A DNA stretch of 64,000 nt from Nemopilema nomurai (GCA_003864495.1 ML133395.1:464307-528306); one strand, 5' to 3'. Shown: positions 41,820 through 55,754, counted from the first letter of the stretch. Notes: generated from the sequence alone by a model not told the origin. Program-made: numbers and translations.

Positions 41820-44800
41820 CTGTTTTATTCTTCTTCTCGGGAACGATTTATCTATGCTTCAAATTTGAGCATGCTTATACAAATACTTTTCCTTTTGGAC
41901 TGTTATCCGTATAGCAGCGCCTCTGGATTGGTTAAGAATAATAGGAACCTCCACTTCTTAGTTAGGATTTGTTTTGGGGCTCAGCTGAGCAAAAAGGAAA
42001 AACATATCCAGAATTTTTCGGACTACACTCTCTCTGATACAGAAAATTTTGTCCTTAGCCATGGTTTTGACTTTTGCCAGTGGCGGACTGGCCCACCGGC
42101 CTGTCGGCCCCTGGCCCCTATAAAATCTGACGAAAAAGACCCCATCTTTGCAGAAAAAGGGCCCCATTTAAGGAATATGAGGCCTTACGGTATCCCATAA
42201 CGAATGATAAACTTCATGGATGACAAAACTGAGGTTGAATATATTGTCATTGTGTGGTTGTAGAAACGATTGGGTTAAAATTAAATTCTGATGTTTTTAA
42301 CTTGAGTATGACTTGTGTAGGTTATGGAAGGGAAATAGGGATTTGGATCTTTTAACATTATGGAATTCTCTGTAATTTCTATTTCTCATAGACCCAGGCG
42401 CAGTTCATATCCACAGCATTAGTTGTAGAGTTAACTTAGATTTATGCCTGTGGCGAGGGTCGAAGCTAGCAACAAAGTAAAGGAGTTGTGATTCAGTAGT
42501 TAACTTTAAAACAAACTCCGTCGTTAACTATTTCTTTTACTAATAACCATGACATTAAGATAACGCAATGCGAAATCTAGTTTTAACACGAACGGGTAAG
42601 GTATTGCCTCATGGAATGTAAAATGGACATAAAAAAGATGTCAAGAAAGTGACAAGAATTAGCCAAATTGCACATAATGGATCAATAAACTTTGAGTCGC
42701 AAGTGGTTTTCAGAAAAGAAATCAAAGTTGTTGCAAAAAGGGGACAGGACTGATAACTGTTTTCTTCGAATGCAAAGGAAAAAATGCAAGGGTTTTACTG
42801 ATAAGCTACAGTGACTCTTTTTTCCTTATTTTCCATGTACTTCTATTTTCGAGTTATATTCTTCTTCCCAGTTCAATGGAACGAGGGCCCTTACGCAAGA
42901 GACTGTAATGCCCAACTACTAATTTGAAGATGATTGATTAATAATAATAAGTACAGTATTGAGTAATAATAATAAGTAGAAGATAATGGTAGTTTATCCT
43001 TTGCATAACTCCAAGTAACTAGAAATTCTTGAGTTGAAGATGAAATTTTTACCAAAAATACGTAAGGGATGTGGCATAAGGATCGAGATGGTAATAGAAT
43101 AAGAAAGGATAGTGACAAATTAAACATGCATTTGCTGACTTTTGAAGACCGAAGGACCATGCGGCAAGTAACAAGTGTGAAAGTAGGTATCTGTTTGATA
43201 GCGTTTTTAAGGGAAATCCTGAATGCAAGGGAATGCATAAAGGAACAAGTAAGTCGGAATTAAATTGTGAGAGTTAAGGACTATCGAGAGTGGATTGAAG
43301 ACAAATCCTTGTGTTTGTGAGAGCTTTTAATAGCCATTGGTAAACTTGCAGCAGGTCCTAGCGATTGTCACTGGAGTGCGAGTGAAGCACGCGAATGATG
43401 GCGAGTTATTATTTCTTTAATTCATTTTGTCGACAACGTTCGTTTCAAGTGTTCGCTCCTTCCGATTTTCAAATTGTGCGTGGTTGTGCATGACGTTATT
43501 TAGTCTTTCCGGGGCTAATCTGCCTAATTTGTTTTGGGGGTAGTTTTAAGGGGTAGTTTTAAGGGGCAATTATATTTGCACAGAAGGGGGAAAGCCGCTC
43601 AGCGGGGCTTTAGGGGCTAGTATGCATCCAAGGTAATTGATTACGTATTTTTTACAAGAAAATGTTTTATCATAAGAAAGTAGTACTCGATTCGTTGAAA
43701 AGCTAAGAAAGTTCAGTACATGATTTGCAAACCTAACAAAGTTCAGTACAAGTTTAAATATTTATTTTTCCCAATAAAAGTAAATAAGCAAATCTATGAA
43801 TGAATGTTACCCTGTGACAGATTAAGAGTTATTCAGGAAAAGCACTTCAACAACTTATTGACAGATCCAATAATATATATGTCTTTTAGCACCCTCATCT
43901 GTTATGTACTGTCCTGAGTTCTATTAACCAAGAACTTAAGTTGAGAAGGTCATAAGAAAGTCTGAAGAAAATTTTAGTACTGGAATTGCTGGATTACTAA
44001 GGAAGTTTGGGTGCTGGGGTCATTTGATTCTCGTGTTCTCAAGTTTCAGACTTGCATGCAGGACTGAACAGACAATTGGTAACTTTACAGGCAACTTCTC
44101 ATGCCTATTTGGTTTTCTATTTCTTATAAATCCTCGTGTTAAAAAGAGAAAGTTTAGAACGTTACACGGGTAACCATAAATTTTAGCTGCTCACTCCATC
44201 GATGCCTAAATAGACGGGAAAGCCAAAGGGTCTTTGCATGAAACACATCAGTGCCAAGTGGTGTCCTTGTCTCTGGATTAGTGAAAAACAGAAGTATTGA
44301 GATTCCATGGCGGGAAAACGTTCCACGATGAGCTGTTGCGACAATGCATCACAGAAAAGGACAGCACCAGACTGGACACAAGGCTAGTTTGTTGTCAAGA
44401 AACGTTTGGCACACAGGCGCGGCCTCGCAGGCTTTCAACGCGATGTCAACCCGGCTCTTTCCCCCACAAGAAAGGTTAATCGGAAAGACATAACAACAAA
44501 GCAACAGCAACAACAGCAAACATAGATGCCAGGCACGGAGCTTTCTTGCCTTCGACGGAGTTTTCGAATAGCTGTATTTTCTATAGTAAAGACGGTGCTT
44601 TGCTTGAAATCTGACACGAATCCGAGAGAACTCGATTGGTAGATAGTCTTAGATGGTGGTAAAGGAAACAGAAACATATTTGTCAAACACAATTGTAACA
44701 AACTAGAATCTGCAAATCCTCATCAGAAATTCAACTGTATAATTGTATCATAAAAATAAGTTCATAAATTGTTTTCAAATTCCAGTGGCCTAGAGTAACT

Positions 44801-46368
44801 ATCATGTCTAACTTAACTGCATACAAAAAATTAATGGCTACAAATGGGTGTTATAAGTGCAAAGTAGACTATCACAATGACAATAAGATATGGGAAATTG
44901 GGTAATGTGGGCTTTCTTGTCGCTACAGTCATTCTTCCTGCTTCTCTCTGCTTCAAACAATCACAACTCTTTAAGTATTGTGAAGCAGAGCAGAGGTTCC
45001 ACTGTTTCCTATTTTTGGGACTAATCGATTGAGGAACGCTGCGATAAATGCTCCTTCCCAGGGATGATTGTCTAAAACGTTAGATCCAGCATTACTTTCT
45101 AAATGCTTGCATGTTTTGAGTAGCCATGGGTCTGCGCTTTTTAATTCTTGATCAGGTGTAGCTCATGCTTATTCCTTGAACGTTCTGGTATCTTGGAATG
45201 CATACTTTTATATCTTCGAAATCTCCATCTCATGTGCAAAATTTAAATAGAGCGGGTAAGGCTATCACAAACCTTAATGGTTATGATGAAAAATTTAAAT
45301 CATAACAACGTGTATTCTGCAAAACATTACAACAGTATTGTGATTATTGAAAACAAAACGAAAAGTACAACTTAAGCTCCTAAAGGCGCTTGAACAATGC
45401 GGGCTGCGTGCATAAGTAGGAGCTTTGATTTAAATAAATAGTTGCATACAAATATCAGGTATATGTGACAGAATTGTTGCAATGACATAGCAATCTGTAC
45501 AAAGGTTTTATTTCACGTTGTCCACAAAATGTTGCATACAATGTCAATAACATTAAAATATAGGAAATTATCACGATGGTCGTTCATTTTAAATAGCAGC
45601 GAATTCTTAAATATGGTACTGAAAGGGAAATCAATGATGACAACAACGTCATCTAAATGGGCAAATTTCCTTTAAATTGATTTAGAGTATATGGAAATTA
45701 ATCATGGAGTAAAAATGGTGTTTGGGGTGGAATATAAAATGCATTAAATGAAATAGCAAAAAAGAACTGTTTTCTTTTTTCGGTTTAGTTACAACTTCGC
45801 CTGAGCTACGGCAGTTTCTTCCTCCTAGGGTCAAAGGGTCAAAGGGTCAAAGGGTCAACCTTTCCTTCACTTAGACCTGCTAAGTAAAAACACGAGCTTC
45901 GCGCTAGGAGAATTTGCTCTTTTTCAAGGATCTGTTTTCTTTCAGGATTCTTGTATCTGTGGTGGGCAATGAAACAGCCCTATTTGAAAAACATCTCAAA
46001 CATGCTTGGTGTTGCAAGCGTCCAGCAAAATACAGCTTTACAAAAGCTGATGACTCGTTTTACTGTTTAATGACAATGGTATTCGCTTACCTAAGCTAAC
46101 AGTTTGAAAAGCAGGCTTCGAAGCACTTTCGAATGGCACAGAAATTAGGCATCACCTATGCTAAAGAACTCTCAACCAGCCAGCCAGACAGACAGACAGC
46201 TGTCAGGGATGCCAGACAAAAGTCCTAGGCTAGCGCGTCTACTTTTCTTTGCAACTTTTAACGACGGATATTAATTGAAGTTGCAAAATGCACCAATATT
46301 TCAGTATTCTGCATAATTACGTCTAAATCTGAAAATAGAATTCAACAAATGCTTGCTACCACTACCAA
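41820..46368. other. Intergenic region, no supported gene
   Basis: Possible AATAAA for the upstream gene at 42684-42689. A MITE-like terminus CAGTGGCGGACTGGCCCACC lies near 42078 without a visible partner. At about 42791-42815 there is a partial copy of the end of the upstream gene (41795-41819). Near 45832-45862 GGTCAAA is repeated four times. Moderately GC-rich DNA at 44360-44470 is open in some frames but matches nothing I know. The TECPR2 3' UTR should occupy the right end. Confidence 0.5.
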
Positions 46369-49300
46369 TTAAATTAATTCCCAATCATCATCGGTTGGAA
46401 AAAGCTGACTGTAGGATGGGACTTTCCTTGTACATTGAGTTCCGAAGAAATGCACTGTGTCTCTTTTGTACAACTGTCCTTGCCTGTCTATTCCCCAGAG
46501 TTCGTCGTCTGCACTTACTGAAATATGCTCGAAACATCCTGGCACTGTTTTCCAGTAATCTCCGACAAAATTGATGGACGAAATACCAAAGCGACATACA
46601 ATGTTTCCATTTGGGCATAGGGCCCAGACTAAATTGTCACTGACAGAGATGTCTTTTGCCCCTGTCCCTGCAACAACCTCCCAAGATACACCAATAAGGA
46701 AACTTTCGGTTACATCTTTCCTTGCGTACACATTGTTCCGATCGTCCACTGCCCAAACGCAGCAGTCGCTTGAGCCAACCGCGACTTTGGTGAAGCGACA
46801 TCCATCAAAGGGAGACCCTTCAACCTGAATCCACGCAGGAGAAAAGACAGTCTTTCTGCTGTCTTCCTTTCCCATCTGGAACCAAACGTTTCCGTGAAAG
46901 TCAACAGCCCAAACGACCACTATGCCACATGCTATGCTGCAGATCCTCTCGCTTCCCATTGTGCTCATATCGACACTCATCCACTTGAGTCCCTGCGGGG
47001 CTGTCTCAGAAATCCCTTTCCTCATGTAGACATCCTGGTTGTTGGCTAGTGCCCAAAGAGACCTCGGAGAAGCACTGATCAGCTTCAATACCGTATTTGC
47101 TGGTGGCTGAACAACGAAACTTTTGCTTTCTGGCCTAAAACAGTGCAGGTCGCCGCTGGGCTGCAAGGCCCAAATGAACCCCCCGTTCCCCGTGGCCCCC
47201 TGCGCCGAAACACTGGTCCAGAAGGTTGATGTGGCCATCGCAATAGGAACCGTCAGCTCCCACCTTGTTCCAAGCAAGTGTCCTCGAGCTGCGTGCAGGC
47301 TTCCATGCTTGCTCAATATCCAAATTCCTGAAATGTCATTGCCGGACAAAATCTTTGGCTCGTCGCCACTTTTGAAAAATGACACAACTGCAGAGAAAAT
47401 GGTGGGATCTTGTACCAAGTACTCCCCAACCGACAGTTGATACCATTTACCTCCAAAGAAGTTGTGTTCAGACAACTCCAAGTTGAACCAGACTTTGCCA
47501 TCCCTGTCTATGATCCAGCAAACACCTTTTGGCCCGAGTGCAACATTGCTTGCAGTTATGCCCGGGAGTTCAAGCCACTGAGCCGAGTGTTCGTTGCCAC
47601 CAAGACAACTAAGATCACCTTAAGAAGGAAGGTCGAACACCATTACATCTTATTTTGATAGTCACCAATACGAATTATTAACATGTAATGAATCATGACA
47701 TCTGCGGTTTATGCACCTTCTCAACAAGGTTGACTTGCAGCACTCTCCAGAAGCAACGAATTTGAAAATATTCTCAGCTTTTCGCTAGACACAAGCTTTG
47801 TTCACACGAGGTGTTTAGTCGAAGTGTCAAGTTGCTATAAATTAGCAACAAAAATTTTCTGAAAGAGCTGGTCTGGATGGGGCTTAACAACCATAAGCAT
47901 TAAAGGGTCAGTAATACTCCCCATTAAAGCGTCAAAGTTCAATGCGCGGTACTTATTTTAGGCCGTTTCAAAACCGCTGTACTTAACAGAGAAAGTAACA
48001 AGGAAAGGTTGACGAAGTGATGTTTGTAAGTTGTTTATCTACGAGTATACAGTGTTAAGCTTATAGCATGGCAATTACATTTTTAACGAACCCATTCGGA
48101 TATTTTTAAGTAATTTGTAAATTGTCCGAAAAATGCCTTACCTTGGTATATTTGCACGTGGTTGTAAATGTCAAGTCCCCATACCATTGAACCGAGGCAG
48201 GTTATCTGTACGAGGTCCGAGGCTACTCGAATAGTTTTTTGTCCCGTGCCCGCGGGTTTTTCCGCAGAAACCCCCGTGCGAACAAAAATGTCGCCATTCG
48301 TTCTTATTCCCCAAACAGAGGTGTCATCAACCGCAACATCAAGCACTTCGCTCTCGGCGGCCTCCCAGTCGTTTCCTGTCAAATAATTTTACAACATAAT
48401 CCAAAATCAAAAACTGCAGGCACAACACAAAAGGGGAGAAGAGACTGCAGCTAGCTAGTTAATCAAACTAACAACATCCAACAAAGTCCATTGGCATTTT
48501 TAATGGGCAATCAGTGACAGATTTAACCATGGGCCTACTGAGCCAGGGACCAGGAGCCCCCAACGTTTGAAAAATTCTGCTAAGCCTATAAAAATATTAT
48601 TGATAAATTGAATAGCATGATACGAACTACTTTGGCAAATTTTAAGGGGGCCCTTTCAGGTTGAGCCCATGGCCCCGGCAGTGGTGAAAGCGACCCTGTG
48701 GGCAATTCTTCCACGACTGTGGTACAATAGGCAGGTTGGTCTAAAAGCTGCCATGCGAACAGAAAAGTACCGTTACATCTAGGAGCATAATTGGGTGCCG
48801 GTTGTTCACCGTGTGTTTCCCTCAATGTGAAACTAATAAACCTAAAGCTCTACCACAGGTGCCAAAACTATACCCAGGTTTAAAACAAAACCAAGGGGCC
48901 CAGAAGCACACCGAAATCATATGATCATATGGAAATGGTCATAGGCCAAACACCTTACGTCATTCACTGAGCATACCTTGCGGGTTCTGCAGTCTGATAT
49001 TGGAGCGGAATGAGGCAACTTTCTTTCGATTCACACCCCAAACGATGCTACCATTTTGGTTGGCTGCTATCTTTCTTGCTCTTCCGTCCAACCTCTTCCA
49101 AGAAACGATGGCAGAAGACGCTGCAGTGACAAATGCGTGCTCGTGGTTGTCAGCGCACCATATAAGCGTGTCCGTAACCGTAATTGACTGTACGGAGCCG
49201 CAGTTGGGAAGAGGGATGTCAGCCCAGCTGTCAGCAAGCAGCCGCAGGCGCTCGGAGACCTTCTCCGCAACTGTATGGGGTGAGGAGGGCAGGGGGCTCT

Positions 49301-52300
49301 CCACCTCGAACATGGAAGGGGAGCTGCAGTCGCTGCCCCGTACCGAGCCTCGCCCGCTGCCGATGCCATGATTGTGTCTCATAAACAAGGCCTCTGTCAA
49401 TTCTACTCCGCCATAACGATCCAGATTGATAGGCGGCGAGTGGCAGCGATTGTCTTCGATGTCCGCCATCTCATCACTGTTCATAGACAGCATGGCAAGA
49501 GAATCGATCAGATTGCCATCATTGCCATGTGTCCCACTTCTGCACGACGGCAAATCATGCTCCGGCTCCGAAAAGGACACCTCCGACAGGCTCATAGTGT
49601 CCTGGGAATAAATAGAGTGGTAATACATTTGGGGTGCGGGAAACAGCGAGGGTTCACTGCTGGTCGGTGAACGCGGAGGGGTGTCATCTAGCTCGATTCT
49701 TCCGTCGTCCGGCCAGGCCTCTTCCGATTCGCTCGAGTTGGTTTCTCCGAGGCATTCGGAACAATCCTTTCGCACGTGAGTTCTTTCACGAGCTTCTCCA
49801 TACACTGTTCTACATGGTTCGCTTGCTTGTGTGCTTTTGGTGGGTTCCTGTGTGGCAATCTCCACGTTTAGGACTTCGGATGGATCAAATGCTGGTCCGT
49901 CTTCCTCTTGTTTATCGCCAGATATTACGTGTGACGTCAGCGGGTCGACAACTGCTTCAAGATGTTGCTCGCCCTTTGCTGCTTCTGTTGTCTTTGACTT
50001 ATCATTCTCCGAACTATTTCCCGCATCACAGGAATTTCTTACAGTCGAAACATCACTGTCCAGTAGCTTTCCTGCTTCCAACACTAGGTCAACATGATCA
50101 GTTTTACAGGTCTGATGTTCGCCACCTGGAGAGTTCCCTGCGAGTGGAAAGTGGAAATCATCAGTCTCCACTATAGTGATTGGTGTGTCTGCTTTACCCA
50201 ACACCAACTCATCTCCAACTTCTTGTGTCATCATTTTCGCCACTTCGCCGTGCTTCCCATCCTGTGGCCTCCCCTCTTTATCTAAATCACAAGCTTCTTC
50301 TTCTGTCTTTTGGAGTACCTCTTCTGAGATTTCTTTTTCTGGCATGTCTTGAGCACAGCCAAATGCAGCACTTTCAGCAGCGGCACATGTCGCTGTTCCA
50401 TTCACAGAGTCAGTTGCCGGCGACTCAAGACCATCAGCTTGTATTAATTCTCTCATGGGATCAACAACTTTCGTCGTTGGCTCTTGGCTCAAACAGGCGT
50501 CTCCTTTAGCCTCGCTATCGTTTAGTGCTTCCATTGACGATTGCATTCCTTTCGGCTTTTCTACAAAAACAATCCACTGAACTTCAACTGAAGTTAAAAA
50601 AACAATCTGGCAGAACAAGAACTTATTATTTTTTTACTGATATAAGAGGCTATCACATAATTCTATAGCTGCGTGGAACAACAGAAACATTGTGTCAGAT
50701 GCGCAAAACGATTTTGACTATCATTCCCATGAGTGTAAAAATTTCAGATATTCTACAAGGAAAAAATCAATTGTATTTGTAAAAAAGGTAGTTAAAGGTT
50801 AAGAAATGAGAATACCATACTTTCTACCAATCACCGACTTTAACCGACTGTACAGGAAAATAGGATTCTGTTTCAACATGCAAAAGTTTCTCTTTACTTT
50901 GATCGTTTAATTGAAGGGCGCTGCTTGAAATGAGACAAAATCATGCTTACTCCGGTAGGCCTTGAAGTTTTAGTTTGTTTTGTTTGTTTTCCAAAATGTT
51001 TTAGTTGCAACAGGGAATTCTCGCAACAAGCGTGAGTATGATACCCACAAATGTCTGCACGTGAAAACACGTCAAGTCCAGTATGTTACCATAACCCACG
51101 TCATTTTATTGTATTTCTATCTATTCATTATTGCTTGTTTCCTTTTGTTCAATGTATCAACATGATGCTAAATTAGAAGCTATGGCATAGATGATCTTGG
51201 AGGGTCGCATGGATCTACATATAGCGGGTAATGTTTTCAAAGGTCGTTGGATCCGTTAATATCTTTCCAGTAGAGAAAGAATCTTCATAGAGAGTGCGGA
51301 AAAATAACCGACCCGAGCGGGACTCGAACTCACGACCCTTGACTCGTTATAAAGTTTAGTTAGAGTTAGTTAGTTTAGTTAAAAAGTTAGAGAAAGAATC
51401 GTTAAAAGAGATGCATAACGGCCAATAGACGTACCCAAGATTAGTCGTCGTTTCTTCCTTGGCTTTCGCTTTGAGGTCCCTTCGAACACAATGTCTGTAT
51501 TGAAGTCTTTCTCAGAAATATGATGAAACGGCAAGGGCTTTTCTCTCAGGTCATGCTTAACGAAAACATCGACTTGTTTGGTCTCCGCGTCGAAACCATT
51601 GCCCGCGGGTCCTTTTGTTTCTTGGTTGTTCGGCGCTTCATCATTGGCCCCGTCTTCATTTGTGACGTCACTTGCGAAATGATTCGGTGACTCGTGCTGA
51701 GGGAACTCGGTCGGAGGCGATGATATGACGACACACGGACTGGTCACAATCGGACACGATTCTGCGTCCAACTCGCCGGAGTTTGCTGGAGTTCCGTTGA
51801 TCACGTGTCGGCGAACAATCGTTATCGGACTCGACGCGTCCATCGACCCGGGACTTTCGCCGGCTGAGGAGCTGCTGCTGTCGTCCGACTCGTCTTTGGT
51901 TGTTATCTGCTCTATCGTCTTCACAACATTGCGCTTCACGCCGCTAATAAACCCCACGGTGCTGCTCATCACGCCCCCGATTATTTTCTCAATTTTATCA
52001 TTCTCTTCGAATTGATTGACAGACCCTGCTCGGGGTATCTTCACCGCCAACTCTTCGTTTTCCTTCAACTCCAGTGTTCTTACTTCAATTACTGGGCTCT
52101 GTGCACGACTTTCGAAGGTGATGCTTCGCACAAAGTTTTTATCGCCTTTTGTGAGGACAAAAAGCTCCTCCTTAGTTGCAGCTACACCTACAATGCATCC
52201 CAGATTACTGTGGCACCCAACAACAACACCTTGGTTTGGGTCCAGAACCCAAATGCAAGGGCCTTGCCAGGACGCAAGGTAGTCACCAGAAAACGCTATT

Positions 52301-55300
52301 AAAGGCCCAAACTGCTTTGGCTCCCCCTTCGAGCTGTCTTCACTAGGAGACGATGGCAAATTGATTGTTCTTATCTCCGGCTCCCCCTTCAGTATCGAGT
52401 CCTTGAAAATCATAGTTGCTGACACTTTTCCTTCGATGCTTGCCCGCCAAATTCGTAAGCCCGGCCTTGCAGCAAAAATGCTCGGTGACGCATTCGAGTT
52501 GTGCAGCTGTTGTTGCTGCGGAAAGAAGCACGCGCCGAACTTTCCATGACTAGAAAGAACAAATCCATATAAACATGAAACATTATATCAAAATGAAATG
52601 AAATTATAATAAACTATAAAAAATTATTTCGAAGAGATCAACATGGCATTGATCAACTATTGACGAGCGGCTTTCTAACTCTAGCAAGTTTCAAGGGTTA
52701 ACAAATATTTTAAGCTTATTTCCTTTAAGATTTTCGATTCGGTACGTTGATACCGTAGCTGCAACATGGCCAGCGGCAAATAAAGCTTAGACCCCGTTTA
52801 CACGAGACCAGTTCCAAAAAGATCCGCATCCATTTAAGTTCCCTTCCTCCTGTTCACTCGAGACAGGTTCCAAAAAAGTTCACTTGCTCGTTCTGTTCAC
52901 ACGGGACCTAAACTAGAGGAGATCCTTGAGGCATGGTTTACACTTGGTTGCATCAAGCTGCTGGTTGCTGTGCCCTATCAATCACAGAGTAAAAATCACA
53001 TGATATTTTGCAGTATTCTCATTGGCCAGTGACCTCGCCGTACTCAAAAAGATCCAGTTTCGAGTGTTTACACGAGACCAATTGCGACCGGCTCAAAATG
53101 AGTACACTTTCGTAGGTGAACTTAAATGAGTACGGTTAGGCAGGTCTTGTGTAAACAGAACGCCTAAGTGAACTCAAATGGATACGGATCTTTTTGGAAC
53201 CGGTCTCGTGTAAACAGGGTCTTAGTTTGCTATACCTGGAACGTTATGACGCAAATGACGGAAATGACGCAAAAGGCTTACTTTAACATCAGCAGTGGAC
53301 CGCTGGACCTCTACGGGGGCGTATAGAAAACCAGCAAAATCTGAACATTATTTTGGCTGATAAATTACACTCGCCGAGTTCTTATGCCGTGTCATGTTAG
53401 TTGGTCTTTAGGCAAATCATGCCGCACAGGAAAATCATTGATTTAAGCATGTTGACATGAAGGGCTTGTCTGAAACCGCGAAACTAGCGGGCTGGAATTG
53501 GGGCAAAGGGGGGGGGGAAATATCATCATTAAACTTTAAGTACTGTGAGAAGATTCGTAATCTAGCAAACTTCATTCTTACACTTTTCTCTCTTGCTGGC
53601 CAACCTGGACAGGTGTCTTCAAGTTGAAAGGCCAAATGAGTGAGCGCCTGAGAGTAGAGACAACGAGGGCGACTTGACATAGGGACAACTGCGTGATGGG
53701 CGAATCCTCTTTGCAAATGAAAACCGTATGCGTTTGACCCTGAAACGAAAATATCGAGACATCAAGCCCAGAAAAGAAAATGCTAGATCACAAACTCTAA
53801 GCCGCTAAAATGGTTGAAAATTTAATGGTAAGAATGCTATGGTGGTAAAATTGACGCTGGGGAGATGCATAGAAATAGCATTATCAATATTTGTTAGTTA
53901 CTATTAGAGATTTGGCAACTTCTATGTCACAAACCGCGAGGATTCAAATCGGCGCTGAGAACTACTGGTTCAAAAAGAAAAAAAGGGCGTCCAGCACGCT
54001 TCCATTAGAGGGTTTGCACGTAGACTACTTGGAAACTGCAAACTGCAGTGAAATCTATTATATCGTATCTTAGACATCGGTTTGGACAGGTTTTGAAAAT
54101 GTTACCAAATTTTAAGCATCCTAACAGGTTTCAGAATAGACAAAAGTAAAGAAACGATGAAATTTCAGACGAATTTAGGAAAACCAAGAATTAAAATGAC
54201 TACTTATCTTACCATATAAACTTTCTTGATACCCCAACAACAAATAGTGTATTTAATAAAGCTGTCTTACAATAGTCTCATAGCTCGTTATCTGAAGGGA
54301 ACAAATGTTTACGGGCAGATGTTTGTGTAATGACGAGTTTTCTATGAATCTTTTATACTGATGGTGAATATTTCATGCGAAGGTAAAGGGAATTTCAAAT
54401 GACGACATACATCATGCACGTTGATAACAGAAATGGCCACATTTCCATCTCCGTCGCCGGAGAACAATTTGGTTCCATCTGGGGTCCACTCGACGCAGGT
54501 GACCGGGGCTTGATGATGGTCATCTACGGTGCATTTCAGCACAACCTGGCAATTGCAGAAGGACAGTTGGCATGGTGTATAAATAATCAACACAAGGGTG
54601 GGGAATTACACCTCGACGCCTATCTTGTTTCGGTCTTATAAAGATCATCAGAGGTCATAACGCTCAAGTTACAATAACATCATTTCCTGCCGGGCATTTA
54701 AAACAAAACAAGGTCCACTTGGCTGAAGTGACCGTTATTTAAGAAACAAAAAGGCGCAGAAGGCCTGCTTAACGTTTAATTGTTACATCACCAAATCATA
54801 CAGTATATCAACTCAGATGAGCCATAGAGAAAAACAAATCCAAGAACAAAGAGCAAAAACCGCGAGAACCAAGAAGATATCCGCGGAAATCAAATATGTT
54901 GAACAAATCCCATTACCTACATTAGTTATAAAATTCTGTCTTGATTAAGTTTCCAATCAACGACGATGCAAAACAAAGAGGAATACAACATGCAAAAGAA
55001 ATACAGAAGAAGGGAAGCTGTGAAATTACGCAATATCTTCCTCTAGATGAAAAAAGCCAGCTTGCTTTTTGACAGCTCATTTTCTGACATTAAAATATGA
55101 AAAAGTCAAACAATGACTCAAAACATATATATACCTTGTAGTTTCCATCCTTTTCTCTTCCATAGTTGAAAATTGTCAGTACTCCGTTCATTTGTCCAGT
55201 GACAACGAAATTTTGGCTGAGTAGGATCTTCACGCATACAATAGGAACTTGCTTCGACTGAAGATAAACAAAATTTTAAGAAAAAATAATTCTGGTAGTC

Positions 55301-55754
55301 ACGACAGAGCACATGACCCGATTTATATAAAAAAATGCTGGTGATGCCGGAGTGCAGGCTTCCTACAATTATCTTCAGATTGATGCAAAACGTGTACACA
55401 GAATAGTCATTTAGACCAAAAAAATAGCAATAGGATGAGAACTTTGGGCCTTACCTCAGAAACAAACCTTTGAAGACGACCAAGTTTTCTGTCAAAAAAG
55501 AACAAAATGCCGAAATTGCAGCCAAGAGCAATGAACTCTTCCGTGGCATCGATGCATGTATATTCAAGTTTGATAGCATCTTGCGGCTTTGAAGACTGCA
55601 AAAACCGTTTTACACCCTTCTCATTCTTTTGCAAAAAATGTTCTCTGAGCGACGAGAAGCCAAGTTGAGCTTTAGTTGGCAGCAACTGCAACAGCCTCGT
55701 TTGTGCTTCTTTCTCTTTAAGAACAACGTCTCTTCCAACCTGCGGCTCAGCCAT
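46369..55754 (-). CDS. TECPR2: TECPR2, tectonin beta-propeller repeat-containing protein 2
   Basis: Autophagy and ER-exit-site scaffold that binds Atg8/LC3 proteins. Exons in transcript order: 55455-55754, 55135-55257, 54411-54545, 53582-53739, 51435-52549, 48977-50560, 48142-48375, 46369-47618. All junctions are GT-AG and in phase: 4899 nt, 1632 residues (human 1411). The start MAEPQVGRD followed by LLPTKAQLGFSSL matches the family N-terminus. WD40 repeats cover about residues 1-350 (VEWTPDGTKLFSGDGDGNV, about 160-178). A long acidic/Ser-rich linker fills about 380-1040; a basic patch (KRKPRKKRR) sits near 600. Tectonin repeats (VWGIRTNGDIFVRTG, VWAVDDRNNVYARKDV) follow to the end. The last residues DDDWELI keep the LC3-interacting motif W1629-x-x-I1632 at the extreme C-terminus, as in human. 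Its introns carry a SINE-like element and a MITE. Confidence 0.96.
51271..51400 (-). mobile_element. Short tRNA-derived SINE-like insertion with 13-bp target duplication
   Basis: TAGAGAAAGAATC occurs at 51271-51283 and 51388-51400 and brackets a 104-bp insert. On the - strand the insert holds a B box-like GAGTTCGAGTCCC in a tRNA-arm context (GGGTCGTGAGTTCGAGTCCC) and one end made of TTAG/CTAA repeats. A recognisable A box is missing. It lies just downstream of TECPR2 exon 5, with one repeat arm close to the exon end. Confidence 0.7.
52791..53220. mobile_element. 430-bp MITE with CTTAG target duplication
   Basis: The ends are inverse repeats of at least 50 bp with few mismatches (left ACCCCGTTTACACGAGACC; the inverse of the right end is ACCCTGTTTACACGAGACC, then GTTCCAAAAAGATCCG in both). 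The direct repeat CTTAG abuts each end (52786-52790 and 53221-53225). Inside, the motif GTTTACACGAGACC recurs near 53070. No ORF. It sits in the TECPR2 intron between exons 4 and 5. The superfamily is unclear; the 5-bp duplication is unusual. Confidence 0.8.

Noticed and set aside
42891..43263. Overlapping frames on both strands (115 and 64 codons)
   Set aside because: Neither resembles a known family, composition is ordinary, and they are mutual shadows.
44297..44479. 60-codon frame in locally GC-richer DNA
   Set aside because: No homology recognised, no donor or acceptor pair that extends it.
48480..48850. MITE-like terminus (CAGTGACAGATTT...) in a TECPR2 intron
   Set aside because: No matching inverse end or target duplication was found nearby.
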